Shown piece after piece: positions 8,443 through 16,659 of a stretch of 32,230 bases of DNA. The notes under the pieces are model-generated. The model was not told where the DNA came from and searched no databases. It saw only the letters and a list, made by a program, of their open reading frames with translations. Positions within the stretch are counted from its first letter, which is position 1, and each line of letters opens with the position of its first letter. Position numbers and translations under genes: made by a program. This DNA comes from Candidatus Uhrbacteria bacterium GW2011_GWE2_46_68 (GTDB lineage: Bacteria > Patescibacteriota > Patescibacteriia > UBA9934 > GWF2-40-263): contig LCMS01000015.1 in assembly GCA_001002765.1 (NCBI GenBank), positions 1 to 32,230 on the forward strand, given 5' to 3'.

Positions 8443-9003
8443 TTATTGCCAGAACCAGTATCCTATCCTGGTTGATTCAGAGACGTTGAATGTCTCGGTC
8501 GGTTCCTCATCCTTACGCATTTGTTCCGGACGACGAGGAGAAAGGTAGTCCGAGGGAATCGTAAACATATAGCGACCCAAGGAATACACACGAGCCTTGG
8601 TAAAATCTCGACATCCATCCGGATCGGAAAAAATGACTTGTTGAAATTCATCACGCACTTCACGCAAAGGATAGGCCATGCCCCAAGGAACTCCATGGAC
8701 AAGCTTCACTACATACAAATAATCGGGTCGATCAGAATGAAGGTAAAAAACGATCCCTTGTGTCTTGATGTTGAGTGTATCGGCGAGTTGTGCTTGGAGT
8801 GCATCTTCCTTGCGATCCACAATGACCATCATGGAGGGTATAGACAAACCATTCACAAATAAAATACGTGTGAAAAGATGAGTGACAAGAGCCTTTACTT
8901 CCAATCGGTGATCTTCCTTTCCACATCCCCAATCACGCAGGATATAGACAAGGAAATCCACCAAGGTCGGCGGTGTGTAAATGGAAGGAACGGCAAGACT
9001 CAT
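8443..9003 (-). CDS. Unknown protein, about 186 residues
   Basis: I do not recognise this family. The start is taken at ATG 9003-9001 (MSLAVPSIYTPP) because AGAGGTG precedes it at a good distance. A promoter at 9032-9060 lies downstream of the alternative start at 9060, which rules that one out. The protein looks soluble and mixed alpha/beta: an N-terminal helix (LVDFLVYILRDWG), then strands such as SMMVIVDRKEDAL, GIVFYLHSDRPDYLYVVKLV and ARVYSLGRYMFTIP. There is no signal peptide, membrane segment or metal motif. It is a single-gene unit between two terminators, next to arsM and tRNA-Arg, so it may be accessory. Confidence 0.7.
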   Translation of the reverse strand: MSLAVPSIYTPPTLVDFLVYILRDWGCGKEDHRLEVKALVTHLFTRILFVNGLSIPSMMVIVDRKEDALQAQLADTLNIKTQGIVFYLHSDRPDYLYVVKLVHGVPWGMAYPLREVRDEFQQVIFSDPDGCRDFTKARVYSLGRYMFTIPSDYLSPRRPEQMRKDEEPTETFNVSESTRIGYWFWQ

Positions 9004-9031
9004 GGAACACCTCTTAGAAACGAGACAAAAA

Positions 9032-9060
9032 AGAGTATCTGATAGAGCAAAACCCGTCAA
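9032..9060 (-). promoter_or_regulatory. Promoter of the 8443-9003 gene
   Basis: TTGACG (9055-9060), 17 bases, TACTCT (9032-9037) on minus. Transcription would start near 9025, which leaves a short leader with the AGAGGTG ribosome binding site. Confidence 0.75.
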
Positions 9061-9113
9061 GGCTTTGCTAAGATGAGCTAAGATTTAAGCGCAAAAAACA
9101 TCATTTTCCAAAC

Positions 9114-9144
9114 AAAAAAATCATGATCAAGGGGGTGTTCATGA
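9114..9144 (-). terminator. Possible terminator of arsM
   Basis: On minus, TCATGA (9139-9144) pairs with TCATGA (9121-9126), followed by seven T (9114-9120). The stem is only 6 bp and AT-rich, so this is moderate evidence. Confidence 0.45.
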
Positions 9145-9167
9145 CCTTATCTGTCTTAAAAAAATTG

Positions 9168-9923
9168 TTATAACTTTATTGCTTCCACTTTTAAACTCTC
9201 CAGTGGAATCCCTTCATATTGTCTCTTACTGATCTCTGTATCTTCAGACAAAATGTTTACTTTAAATCCTGCTTTCTGTATCAAATCCACATAGGCTTCT
9301 CGTAGCAAAGCTCCTCCAACACATCCGGCGATTAATGTTTCATTTTCTCTGTGTTCTTTTGAGATCTCCTTTAATAAAACAATGTCGGAAAGATACATCC
9401 GCCCGCCTATCCTTAAAACACGGTAGGCTTCCTTAAAAACTTTCAATTTGTCTGGAGCGAGATTCACCACACAATTACTCATAACCACATCAACCGAATC
9501 ATCTTCTATTGGAAGATTTTCTATGTCCCCCAAACGAAACTCGATATTTGTATATCCATACGTTAAGGCATGGGCACGAGCTTTCTGTATCATCTCCTCG
9601 GTCATATCTACTCCGATCACTTTCCCCGACTCTCCAACTTTTTTTGCAGCTAAAAAACAATCAAATCCGGCTCCAGAACCAAGATCCAACACAACATCTC
9701 CTTTTTGAATTTCCCCCAAAGCTGTGGGGTTCCCACATCCCAATCCAAGATTAGCGTCACCTCCTCTTGCGATATCTTCCTCTGAATAACCGATGTCCTT
9801 TGCCACACGCCTCTGTTCATCTTTTGCTCCACATCCACAAGAAGAACAACAATGTTTTCCCGTGGCAACATTGCTGTAAAACGTTTTTACAATCTGCTTA
9901 ATATCTTTTTTATCTGACGGCAT
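9168..9923 (-). CDS. arsM: Arsenite methyltransferase ArsM
   Basis: 251 residues. A SAM-dependent methyltransferase of the ArsM type, which methylates As(III) stepwise to MMA and DMA forms in the cytosol. Motif I is VLDLGSGAGFD at 78-88. The three cysteines that bind arsenic in characterised ArsM proteins are visible in context: GLGCGNP (C63), SNCVVNL (C151) and AGCVGGAL (C201). A Cys-rich N-terminal stretch (CCSSCGCG, 25-32) is also typical. Third positions look more AT-rich (TTA, AAA, ATA, TCT) than in the neighbours, and the gene sits directly downstream of a tRNA gene, so horizontal acquisition is plausible. No arsR, arsB or acr3 is in the window. No clear Shine-Dalgarno. Confidence 0.9.
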   Translation of the reverse strand: MPSDKKDIKQIVKTFYSNVATGKHCCSSCGCGAKDEQRRVAKDIGYSEEDIARGGDANLGLGCGNPTALGEIQKGDVVLDLGSGAGFDCFLAAKKVGESGKVIGVDMTEEMIQKARAHALTYGYTNIEFRLGDIENLPIEDDSVDVVMSNCVVNLAPDKLKVFKEAYRVLRIGGRMYLSDIVLLKEISKEHRENETLIAGCVGGALLREAYVDLIQKAGFKVNILSEDTEISKRQYEGIPLESLKVEAIKL

Positions 9924-9947
9924 AAAAATGAATTTGATTTTGGATGA

Positions 9948-10024
9948 TGGTGCGCCCGGCGGGATTTGAACCTGCGATCTTCAGCTCCGGAGGCTGACGC
10001 TTTATCCAGCTAAGCTACGGGCGC
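9948..10024 (-). tRNA. tRNA-Arg(CCG)
   Basis: Full cloverleaf on minus. The 7-bp acceptor stem is GCGCCCG/CGGGCGC, the D arm has AGCTTAGCTGG, and the anticodon stem TCAGC/GCTGA holds loop CTCCGGA with anticodon CCG. The T arm reads GCAGG-TTCAAAT-CCCGC. Discriminator A and an encoded CCA (9948-9950) are present. It lies 16 bases after the FemAB-type gene and just before arsM. Confidence 0.95.
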
Positions 10025-10040
10025 ATACACAGAGTTTCTC

Positions 10041-11033
10041 CTACCTATGCCGCCGACCATAAATCAGGCGACGGGACACAGCGTACAAAAAATACTTGGG
10101 GTAATCCATAATAAAATCATAGGTCCCCGGATAATGCACTTCTTCTCCACCAAAGCCTTTTTTGAAACGTGTGAATCCTGCCCAGGATGGATGGGTATGC
10201 GAGATTCCCCAAAAATCATACCAACCCATGGCCGATTTTTTCGCTTCCATGATCTCTTGCCAATGTAAAAGATAAGGGGCCATAACCTCTCGGTATAGGT
10301 TGGATGTGGCGCCATGAAGATAGGTGCGTGTACCAGCTATATCTACAAACAAAGCAGCGGCTATCGATGTTCCTTCAAAGGAAGCGGTGACAAGATGTGT
10401 GCACGCTCCCCCCAAAGATCCATTCACGCACTCCAATAGTTTTTGATAATGCTCGCATGGGTGTAAACGGAATCCGTCACGTTTTGCCGTCTCCTCAAAC
10501 AGCGACCAAACATCCTTCCATTCTTCTGATTTTTTCCGTTCAATCAGCACGCCTTTGCGTTCTGCCAATCGAATGTTATAGCGAGTCTTATGATGCATGG
10601 CGGACAGCAAAGTTTCTTCGAATTGAGTGAGATCTAAAATCAAAGTATCCGGAGGTTGAATGGCCGGACTTTGATGTTCCTTTTTTAATCGCTCCCCCTC
10701 CCATGCGGGTTCAAATCGTAAAAAATCCATGTGACAAAGCGACCCCAATAATCTCGTGGCCGCTAAGCGCTCCACCGTGGAAATATCAGATGAAAAAACC
10801 GGCCCACGAGGACAATACACAAAATGAATCCCCAATGGCCGCTCGATCTCCACAAGCATTGCCACTCCTTTGATCTCCCCTTCTTTTACAAACGCATAAC
10901 GCACGATCCGATCCCCAAGCGCTTCTCTATACTTCCCCCATTCCCACGACTGCAAAAACGCTCCGGATCGCGGGCCGTTTTGTATCAAAAATGCATTCCA
11001 AAGTTGTGCGTGTTCCCAAGGGAGCCATTCCAT
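10041..11033 (-). CDS. FemAB/FemX-type aminoacyltransferase (peptidoglycan bridge formation)
   Basis: 330 residues with the FemAB pattern: two GNAT-like halves. The N-terminal motif is SGAFLQSWEWGKYRE, followed by YCPRGPV. The central HHKTRYNIRLAERKGV matches the family KTRYNIR-type motif, and the C-terminal half has HGATSN..R..MAPYLLHWQ and WYDFWGI. Members transfer amino acids from aminoacyl-tRNA to lipid II or the stem peptide to build the interpeptide bridge. The start codon is 2 bases after the ruvA stop, so translation is probably coupled. A tRNA gene follows directly, which is notable for a tRNA-using enzyme family, but tRNA-Arg is not a known donor and this may be coincidence. Confidence 0.88.
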   Translation of the reverse strand: MEWLPWEHAQLWNAFLIQNGPRSGAFLQSWEWGKYREALGDRIVRYAFVKEGEIKGVAMLVEIERPLGIHFVYCPRGPVFSSDISTVERLAATRLLGSLCHMDFLRFEPAWEGERLKKEHQSPAIQPPDTLILDLTQFEETLLSAMHHKTRYNIRLAERKGVLIERKKSEEWKDVWSLFEETAKRDGFRLHPCEHYQKLLECVNGSLGGACTHLVTASFEGTSIAAALFVDIAGTRTYLHGATSNLYREVMAPYLLHWQEIMEAKKSAMGWYDFWGISHTHPSWAGFTRFKKGFGGEEVHYPGTYDFIMDYPKYFLYAVSRRLIYGRRHR

Positions 11034-11035
11034 AT

Positions 11036-11587
11036 TTAACGGGCTCCTCCCAATAACTGTAAGGCTCTCCTCACTCGATCTTCGGTTTGATCCCCATCCA
11101 CCATGGCCAAAATTTCTTCCACTTGTCGCCTGGCATATCCCAAACTCACAAGCGCCTCCACAGCATCTTGATCCAAGGTAGGTCCTTGTGTTCCATCGGT
11201 CAGAACTCCTTTTAATTCCAAAATAATTTTTTGTGCTGTCTTTTTCCCGATCCCTTGGACACTCGTAAAAAAAGCGAGATTCTCTTTTTGAATCGCATCA
11301 CGCACCTCGCGCGGTGTCGCGGCATAGACAATCTTTTGCCCGCTGCGCGCCCCCACTCCGGAAACAGATAACAAATTCCAAAAAAGTTCCAGCGCTTCTA
11401 CAGAAAAAAAACCAAACAACTCTCGCGCATCTTCTCGCACCGCTTCGTGCGTATACAAAAGCACTTTACTTCCCTCATGTGGAGTCGCGACATCGGGAAT
11501 AAAAACTTGATACCCTACCCCGGTATTTTCAACAATCACAAACCCCTTTCCTCGATAAATTACAATACCTTGAAGTGATGCGATCAT
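11036..11587 (-). CDS. ruvA: Holliday junction branch migration protein RuvA
   Basis: 183 residues. Domain I is an OB fold (MIASLQGIVIYRGKGFVIVENTGVGYQVFIP). Domain II has two helix-hairpin-helix motifs (LLSVSGVGARSGQKIV and VQGIGKKTAQKIILELKG). The C-terminal domain III, which contacts RuvB (EALVSLGYARRQVEEIL), is complete. The RuvA tetramer grips the four-way junction and recruits RuvB. ruvB and ruvC are not adjacent. It sits 10 bases after the HD-protein gene and 2 bases before the FemAB gene, giving a tight minus-strand operon. Confidence 0.95.
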   Translation of the reverse strand: MIASLQGIVIYRGKGFVIVENTGVGYQVFIPDVATPHEGSKVLLYTHEAVREDARELFGFFSVEALELFWNLLSVSGVGARSGQKIVYAATPREVRDAIQKENLAFFTSVQGIGKKTAQKIILELKGVLTDGTQGPTLDQDAVEALVSLGYARRQVEEILAMVDGDQTEDRVRRALQLLGGAR

Positions 11588-11597
11588 AAAATCTTTT

Positions 11598-12821
11598 TCA
11601 AAATTCCTTGGTAAGTTTTAATTGATAAAACCGACTCATGCGACGATCAAGTTCTTCTTTGACTTCTCGAGAAAAACGCGGCATAAGTTCTTCTCCCAAA
11701 ATAGACGCCTGAATTTCTCGCAATATTTTTCCAAACGCAGGCCCGGGTGGCAAGCCAAGTAAATCCATAAGCGCCACTCCATCCAAACCCACTTGTTGAA
11801 ACAATACATTATTTGCTCTTTTTTCCTGTTCCTCGCGCACGCGTTGTTTTTCTTCTCGCTTCCAGGGCGCATAGGCATGTTCGCTTTGAAGAAAATGAAT
11901 AAAGGTATCGAGATCACGATGATAATGCCCCTGGCAATATGCGCATGATCCGCAAGGCAAATCCAAAAACAATCCCGCTTGTTGCAAATCAAGAAAATCA
12001 TCCGCGTCATATCCTCCGGCCTTGGCAACTCCCAAAGAAATTTCAATGCGAGAAGGAACGACTTCTTTTCGATATCCACGCACAGGTTGCATATGATGCG
12101 CAATCAAATCTTCCAAAAGCGCGAGATCACGATCGCTGAGACGACGAGTAGAAGCCAATCGTTCCAACAATGCTCGGTAGACAGGAGCATAAATAAGATG
12201 TTCATGCCCTGAATAATGCGCTTTGACCCCGTAGGTTTTTGCAAAAAAAATCTGTTGCACTTGAGGAGATTCTTGCGCATGTTGTCTGCAAAACTCTTTA
12301 TAGGTTTCCAGATAACGCCGGCGAATTTTTGCTTGTTCAACCAATCCTTCTTTGGAAAAACGATCCGAGAGTTTCATGGTTAACCCGGCTTGTTCCCCAC
12401 GACTACCAGAGTCAGCGGTAAAAAATACACTCGCCCACTTGCCGATGTCATGAACCAAGATAAACACTTCAAAAAGCGCAGCGTGTTCACGAATGGTTTC
12501 TTCCACTTCTAAAATTTCTTCTTCAAAACCCTTAAGGCGTCGTAATTCTTCCGCTTCCAACAAATGGATATCTCCTTGGGTGATCGCAAAAAGAGCGGCT
12601 AGCATGGATTGCAAGTGATCGCGCAAAAAAGGTCCTTCTCCGTGATACGACGGGGACTGTGGTGTCAAAAGAGACTCGGCAAACAAAGGTTCGGTTCGCG
12701 CAACGGTGTCAATCAATTTTTCCGCCTGCTGCCGATACGCTTCATTATCAACAACACGACGCATCATCGCTTCAAAATATTCAGTCTGTTTGGAATGTGA
12801 GGATTTGATTGACCGCCACAT
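11598..12821 (-). CDS. HD-domain protein with a CCA-enzyme-like C-terminus
   Basis: 407 residues. The HD metal-binding pattern is present: H69 (FLRDHL), HDIGK at 124-128, then YSGHEHL..APVYR and IAHHMQP, which would supply the remaining His and Asp ligands of a phosphohydrolase. A Cys/His cluster follows (CGSCAYCQGHYH), probably a zinc site. The C-terminal stretch LLGLPPGPAFGKILREIQ resembles the tail of bacterial tRNA nucleotidyltransferases, but no nucleotidyltransferase head (GGxVRD, DxD) is present. It may be a phosphohydrolase that acts on nucleotides or tRNA ends; the substrate is not known. First gene of the HD-ruvA-femX-tRNA cluster. A weak TTGACG/TAGCTA promoter lies upstream. Confidence 0.75.
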   Translation of the reverse strand: MWRSIKSSHSKQTEYFEAMMRRVVDNEAYRQQAEKLIDTVARTEPLFAESLLTPQSPSYHGEGPFLRDHLQSMLAALFAITQGDIHLLEAEELRRLKGFEEEILEVEETIREHAALFEVFILVHDIGKWASVFFTADSGSRGEQAGLTMKLSDRFSKEGLVEQAKIRRRYLETYKEFCRQHAQESPQVQQIFFAKTYGVKAHYSGHEHLIYAPVYRALLERLASTRRLSDRDLALLEDLIAHHMQPVRGYRKEVVPSRIEISLGVAKAGGYDADDFLDLQQAGLFLDLPCGSCAYCQGHYHRDLDTFIHFLQSEHAYAPWKREEKQRVREEQEKRANNVLFQQVGLDGVALMDLLGLPPGPAFGKILREIQASILGEELMPRFSREVKEELDRRMSRFYQLKLTKEF

Positions 12822-12899
12822 AGTATTCGCATTTTACGCTATTTCCTTGGTAGCTAAAAGTTGATGTTCCCACGTCAAATAAAAAACAAGGGAAAAATT

Positions 12900-14069
12900 T
12901 CAAACGATCACCGAGGAGCGAGCACCTGTGTCCCAAACCAAAAGACGAAGTTCATCCCCGTCAAGGCAAGCCCGACGACCACCACAGTCCCAATACGCGT
13001 TTGGTACAAGGACGGAGAAAGGGAAAAAAGCTCCTGTCAGGTAAGAAATGCTTTCTTTGTTATTTGTAAAGTTATCCGGTGGTTTTCCTGTTTCAGAAAG
13101 GTGGATCATAAAGGCTGTGATCCAATCTTCGGGAGTCATGCCTGATTCACCATGATAGGGAGAGTTTTCATCATCTTGAGCATTTTGAAAAATGGAAAGA
13201 TATTCAATGGGGGTTTTGTTTGCTTCAAGAGGAGGACGAGGGATGAGGTTTCCTTGAAGTGTTCCTTTGTCTTTACGGGGAATAAGGGCAATGCCCGGGG
13301 AATGTGGATTGGAAGGATGAGAAGGTTGGAAAAGATGAACGGTCCAACCAGAAAAGGAATCTTGATTGTCTTCTTGTTTCTTAAGTATCTCCATCTTGGT
13401 CTTTCCTTGATGATCTTTCGGATCAAAAGACTGTGGCTCATAAACAAGCCCGGGAAAATCTCCGATGTCTGCTCCTTGATATCCTTCCCATGTAGAGAGA
13501 GGATCATGGGTATCAAGATCAAAAGAGGAGTCGGACTCTTTATATTTGAGTAGGAATTGTTTGAAGGTTTCTTGGAGAGCATTAAGGCTCATCCCAAAAG
13601 GAACAAGGAGGAGTTTGGTAAAACCTTGGTCGTGTTTGGTTTTGAGAGTCTCGCGGCGTTCAAAGAGACGAGAAGCTATTTGTTCGAGAGTTGGCACGGG
13701 ATATTCATGACCGTCTATACCAGTGATAGCTCCTTCTTTGAGAATGCCTACTTCCTCAAGAAGCTCGACTTGAGAATCGTATTGTTCATGAAGATGATAA
13801 AACTTCTCTCCGTACTCAAGAGCTTCCGTATTCTTCCAAGGTTCTTTTTTGACAATAAGGTACTCAAAGTGCTCAAGAAGGAGAGCAAGTCGTTCAAGGT
13901 CTGAAGTGGAGAGTTTGCAGGTCACCTCGCGGAGAACGGCGGGTTTGGTAAGGGATTCTTTTGGAATCCCATGAGCTTTTGTAAAATCAATGATCTCTTG
14001 TCGCAGAGTCTCAAAATGCGCGCGGTGTTGTTCAGGAAGAGAATCACGGACACTTGAAACCGAATCCAT
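12900..14069 (-). CDS. Putative DGR variable (target) protein, paralog 3
   Basis: 389 residues from ATG 14069-14067, which has GAGG at a good distance. It has the same domain order as the paralog at 975-2219: helical N-terminus, KHDQGFTKLLLVPFGMS, YQGADIGDFP, PEDWI.AFMIHL, YLTGAFF, VPNAYWD and a final ARSSVIV. The frame stays open upstream to about 14236 and encodes IFRP at 14192-14181, matching LFRP of paralog 1. No ATG, GTG or TTG occurs there, so the ancestral start has apparently been lost, and two palindromic repeats now fill this stretch. Codons 350-389 form the hypervariable C-terminus. It lies directly after smr on the same strand and probably depends on read-through from nrdJ-smr. 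Function unknown. Confidence 0.82.
   Translation of the reverse strand: MDSVSSVRDSLPEQHRAHFETLRQEIIDFTKAHGIPKESLTKPAVLREVTCKLSTSDLERLALLLEHFEYLIVKKEPWKNTEALEYGEKFYHLHEQYDSQVELLEEVGILKEGAITGIDGHEYPVPTLEQIASRLFERRETLKTKHDQGFTKLLLVPFGMSLNALQETFKQFLLKYKESDSSFDLDTHDPLSTWEGYQGADIGDFPGLVYEPQSFDPKDHQGKTKMEILKKQEDNQDSFSGWTVHLFQPSHPSNPHSPGIALIPRKDKGTLQGNLIPRPPLEANKTPIEYLSIFQNAQDDENSPYHGESGMTPEDWITAFMIHLSETGKPPDNFTNNKESISYLTGAFFPFSVLVPNAYWDCGGRRACLDGDELRLLVWDTGARSSVIV
12903..13022 (-). other. Candidate DGR variable region (VR) of paralog 3
   Basis: The last 40 codons, gap-free against 978-1097. The two share 16 of 40 residues. The flanking YLTGAFF codons before it are conserved. No template repeat with extra adenines is present elsewhere in this window: GCGTATTGGGAC, the longest common core, occurs only in these two genes. 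Confidence 0.75.
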
Positions 14070-14118
14070 GATGGCCTCGTGGAGAGTAGCGAATAAAGGA
14101 GGTTCAGAAGACAGAGTC

Positions 14119-14180
14119 CCCCTTCGTCCCGCCGTTGGCGGGACTTCGGAGGGACAGTTTTCACTTTTTGTGAAAACTGT
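14119..14180. repeat. Two adjacent palindromes at the N-terminus of paralog 3
   Basis: First palindrome: GTCCCGCC (14126-14133) and GGCGGGAC (14137-14144), perfect 8 bp around GTT. Second: ACAGTTTTCAC (14154-14164) and GTGAAAACTGT (14170-14180), perfect 11 bp around TTTTT. Neither is followed by a T run, so they are not terminators of the usual kind. They occupy the stretch where paralog 1 has another palindrome. Confidence 0.75.
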
Positions 14181-14193
14181 TGGTCGAAAAATA

Positions 14194-14496
14194 CTACTTT
14201 GATTGAGATGAATAAAAAAGTGCCACGGTAACCGCTCCTACCAAAGCCGGATGAGTAGCATCTTGAAACTGATCAACAAAATGAATGTGCGAAAGAAGAT
14301 GGTGAACTTCTTGACGCAATATTCCATCCCCTCTTCCGTGAACGATGCGTACCACACGTTCTCCTTGAAGATAATGGTGATGCAAAAAACTCTCGAGAAC
14401 ATGCCTGGCCTCCACACCTCTCATTCCATGCAAATCAAGAATAGGAACATCTCCTTCTTCCGCTGCCCACAACAAAACGGATGTATCTTCTTCCAT
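14194..14496 (-). CDS. Smr-domain protein
   Basis: 100 residues, almost entirely an Smr (small MutS-related) domain. It has the diagnostic LDLHGMRGVEA motif near residues 19-29 and the HGRGDGILR motif near 49-57. Stand-alone Smr domains are nucleases that act on DNA or RNA; recent work on bacterial and eukaryotic members points to branched DNA or stalled mRNAs. It starts 6 bases after the nrdJ stop, so it is the second gene of that operon. No Shine-Dalgarno stands out. Confidence 0.88.
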   Translation of the reverse strand: MEEDTSVLLWAAEEGDVPILDLHGMRGVEARHVLESFLHHHYLQGERVVRIVHGRGDGILRQEVHHLLSHIHFVDQFQDATHPALVGAVTVALFYSSQSK

Positions 14497-14502
14497 AGAT
14501 GC

Positions 14503-16626
14503 TCATGAAGAAAGACAAGTTCCGTTGGAACAACTGCCTGTATATCCCGCATGCTTCACTAAAAGCGGACGCGCTTGCTTCGCCCCTATGACCATACCCT
14601 TTTGTAATGTCTGCTGGGGCTTGGAATCCTGCCGATAAATCGTCACGCCTTTGCAATGTAATTTCCAAGCAAGAAGAAATGCCTCACGTACATCAGATTC
14701 TTTTGCTTGCGCGGAAAGATTAACTGTTTTGGAAACAGCGTGATCTATGGAAGATTGAAATACCGCTTGCATGCGAATATGTTGCGAGACGGGAATCTCA
14801 TGAGCTGTACAAAATAATGCTTGAATGAAAGGAGGAACGCCATGGACGCCTTGCACTGATCCGGTCTGTAAAATTTTATGAAAAAGTTTGGAACTCCAAA
14901 ATCCTTCTTGTCGTGCGATCGTTTCAAACGAAGGCGAGATCTCAAATAAACGCACTCCTTGTCCTGTTTCTCGCACAAACCCCACAGCAAACAAAGGTTC
15001 AATCCCCGAAGAACATCCAGCAATCAAAGAAATACTTCCCGTGGGAGCGATCGTGGTGACCGAGGCGTGACGCATGGGAATTCCCCTTTTGTCCCACTCT
15101 GATCCCTTGTAAAAAAGAAAGTTTCCACGATCACGCGCCAGCTGTTCTGAAGCGCGATGCGCCTCACTTTGTAAAAATTCCGCAAGATGTTTTGCTTCTT
15201 TGAGTGCTTGAGGTGATGCATAGGGAACCCCCAGATGGATAAGATATTCCGCAAAACCCATAACCCCAAGCCCGATACGACGATTCCCTTGCACCATTTT
15301 CGCAATCCGAGAATCGGGATAATGACTTTTATCAATCGTGTTATCCAAAAAGCGTACAGCGCTGTGAATCGTCTGGCGCAACAGCCCCCAATCCACATCC
15401 CCTTTGGTGGGGATGCCTTTAAGTACCTTGGTAAGATTGATAGATCCCAAGGTACACGCCTCCCAAGGATGGAGTGGTTGTTCTCCGCAAGGATTGGTCG
15501 CGGTGATTTCCCCCAAATGTCTTGTGGTGTTTTTGCGATTGATTGCATCCAAAAATAAAAGTCCGGGATCTCCTGTTTCCCACGCGGCATGAACGATCTG
15601 CTCAAATAATTTCCGCGCGGAAATTTTTTGTGTGGTTTTGCCGGTGCGTGGATGTCGTAGGGCAATGGAGGTTCCCAACCGCACGGCGCGCATAAACGTA
15701 TCCGTTACACCAACCGACACATTAAAATTGGTGAGATGCCGCGGATCGCGCTTTGAGGCAATAAAAGTTTCAATATCCGGATGATCAAAACGTAAAACGG
15801 CCATATTGGCACCACTGCGCTTTCCTCCTCGCTTCATGACTTCGGTCGCATGATGAAACAATTCAATAAAACTCACTGGACCCGAGGCTTGTCCTCCGGT
15901 CGTATGAATCAAATCTCCTTGAGGACGCAGAGGGGAAAAATCAAATCCCGTTCCCCCGCCGGTTTGTTGGATACGAGCGGCACAAGACAAAATATCAAAA
16001 ATACCTGTGATGGAATCCTCAAGAGGTAAAACAAAACAAGCGGAAAGTTGTGAATTTTTTGTTCCCGCATTCATGAGAGTGGGTGAATTGGGGAAAAAAA
16101 CACGATTGGAGAAAAGGTCTTCAAACCACGTGGCCCATCGCTCCACATCTTGTGAGGTTCCTTCATAGGAACGTTCCACTTGAGCTATTGTTTTGGCTAC
16201 TCGATGAAATAACTGACGTGGGGTCTCGGTGACCACACCATTTTTATCGCGCAAAAAATACCGCTCTTGTAAAAGCCAAAGCGCATTCATGCCAAGATGC
16301 AGATCGTCCGGAATCCCAAAATATTCACGCACGCGCAAACGTTTTTTGGGTTCACGAATGTAAAGAAGGTAGGCGCTGGCTGTTTCCACATATCCTTGCC
16401 CTACAAGCACTTCTTCCACCACCGAAGGAATTTCTTCCGTGGAAACAATCCCTTCAGAAAAACGCGTGTGGATGATACGAGCGATGCGCGAAATAAGTCG
16501 TCGCAATTCCTGACCGTTGTGATGTTGTGTGAGACGAAAAGCTTTTCCCACCGTAGTTTCCAATTTATCTTCCACCCACGGTTCGATATGTCCATCACGC
16601 TTGCGAACTAAAAATATTTTACTCAT
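14503..16626 (-). CDS. nrdJ: Adenosylcobalamin-dependent (class II) ribonucleotide reductase
   Basis: 707 residues. The N-terminal ATP-cone (about 3-90) is the allosteric activity switch. It is followed by the ten-stranded barrel of class II reductases. Key residues are visible: C197 (LSACFVLP) of the redox pair, and NPCGE at 378-382, which gives the radical Asn, Cys and Glu. The substrate loop PTGSISLIAGCSSGIEP and a C-terminal Cys-x4-Cys (CSNGTC) for re-reduction are also present. It makes deoxyribonucleotides without oxygen dependence and needs vitamin B12, which the host must probably import. Start ATG 16626. A TACAAT box 8 bases upstream suggests a leaderless mRNA. First gene of nrdJ-smr. 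Confidence 0.95.
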   Translation of the reverse strand: MSKIFLVRKRDGHIEPWVEDKLETTVGKAFRLTQHHNGQELRRLISRIARIIHTRFSEGIVSTEEIPSVVEEVLVGQGYVETASAYLLYIREPKKRLRVREYFGIPDDLHLGMNALWLLQERYFLRDKNGVVTETPRQLFHRVAKTIAQVERSYEGTSQDVERWATWFEDLFSNRVFFPNSPTLMNAGTKNSQLSACFVLPLEDSITGIFDILSCAARIQQTGGGTGFDFSPLRPQGDLIHTTGGQASGPVSFIELFHHATEVMKRGGKRSGANMAVLRFDHPDIETFIASKRDPRHLTNFNVSVGVTDTFMRAVRLGTSIALRHPRTGKTTQKISARKLFEQIVHAAWETGDPGLLFLDAINRKNTTRHLGEITATNPCGEQPLHPWEACTLGSINLTKVLKGIPTKGDVDWGLLRQTIHSAVRFLDNTIDKSHYPDSRIAKMVQGNRRIGLGVMGFAEYLIHLGVPYASPQALKEAKHLAEFLQSEAHRASEQLARDRGNFLFYKGSEWDKRGIPMRHASVTTIAPTGSISLIAGCSSGIEPLFAVGFVRETGQGVRLFEISPSFETIARQEGFWSSKLFHKILQTGSVQGVHGVPPFIQALFCTAHEIPVSQHIRMQAVFQSSIDHAVSKTVNLSAQAKESDVREAFLLAWKLHCKGVTIYRQDSKPQQTLQKGMVIGAKQARPLLVKHAGYTGSCSNGTCLSS

Positions 16627-16634
16627 ACATCTTT

Positions 16635-16640
16635 ATTGTA
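16635..16640 (-). promoter_or_regulatory. -10 box of nrdJ, probably leaderless
   Basis: TACAAT on minus ends 8 bases before the nrdJ ATG, so transcription would begin at or next to the start codon. The -35 region is weak (TTTGGA or TGTTTG). Confidence 0.45.
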
Positions 16641-16659
16641 CCATCGCTTCACTCTTCCA

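Noticed and set aside
14154-14180. Terminator after smr
   Set aside because: The 11-bp hairpin is not followed by a T run on minus and lies inside the frame of paralog 3.
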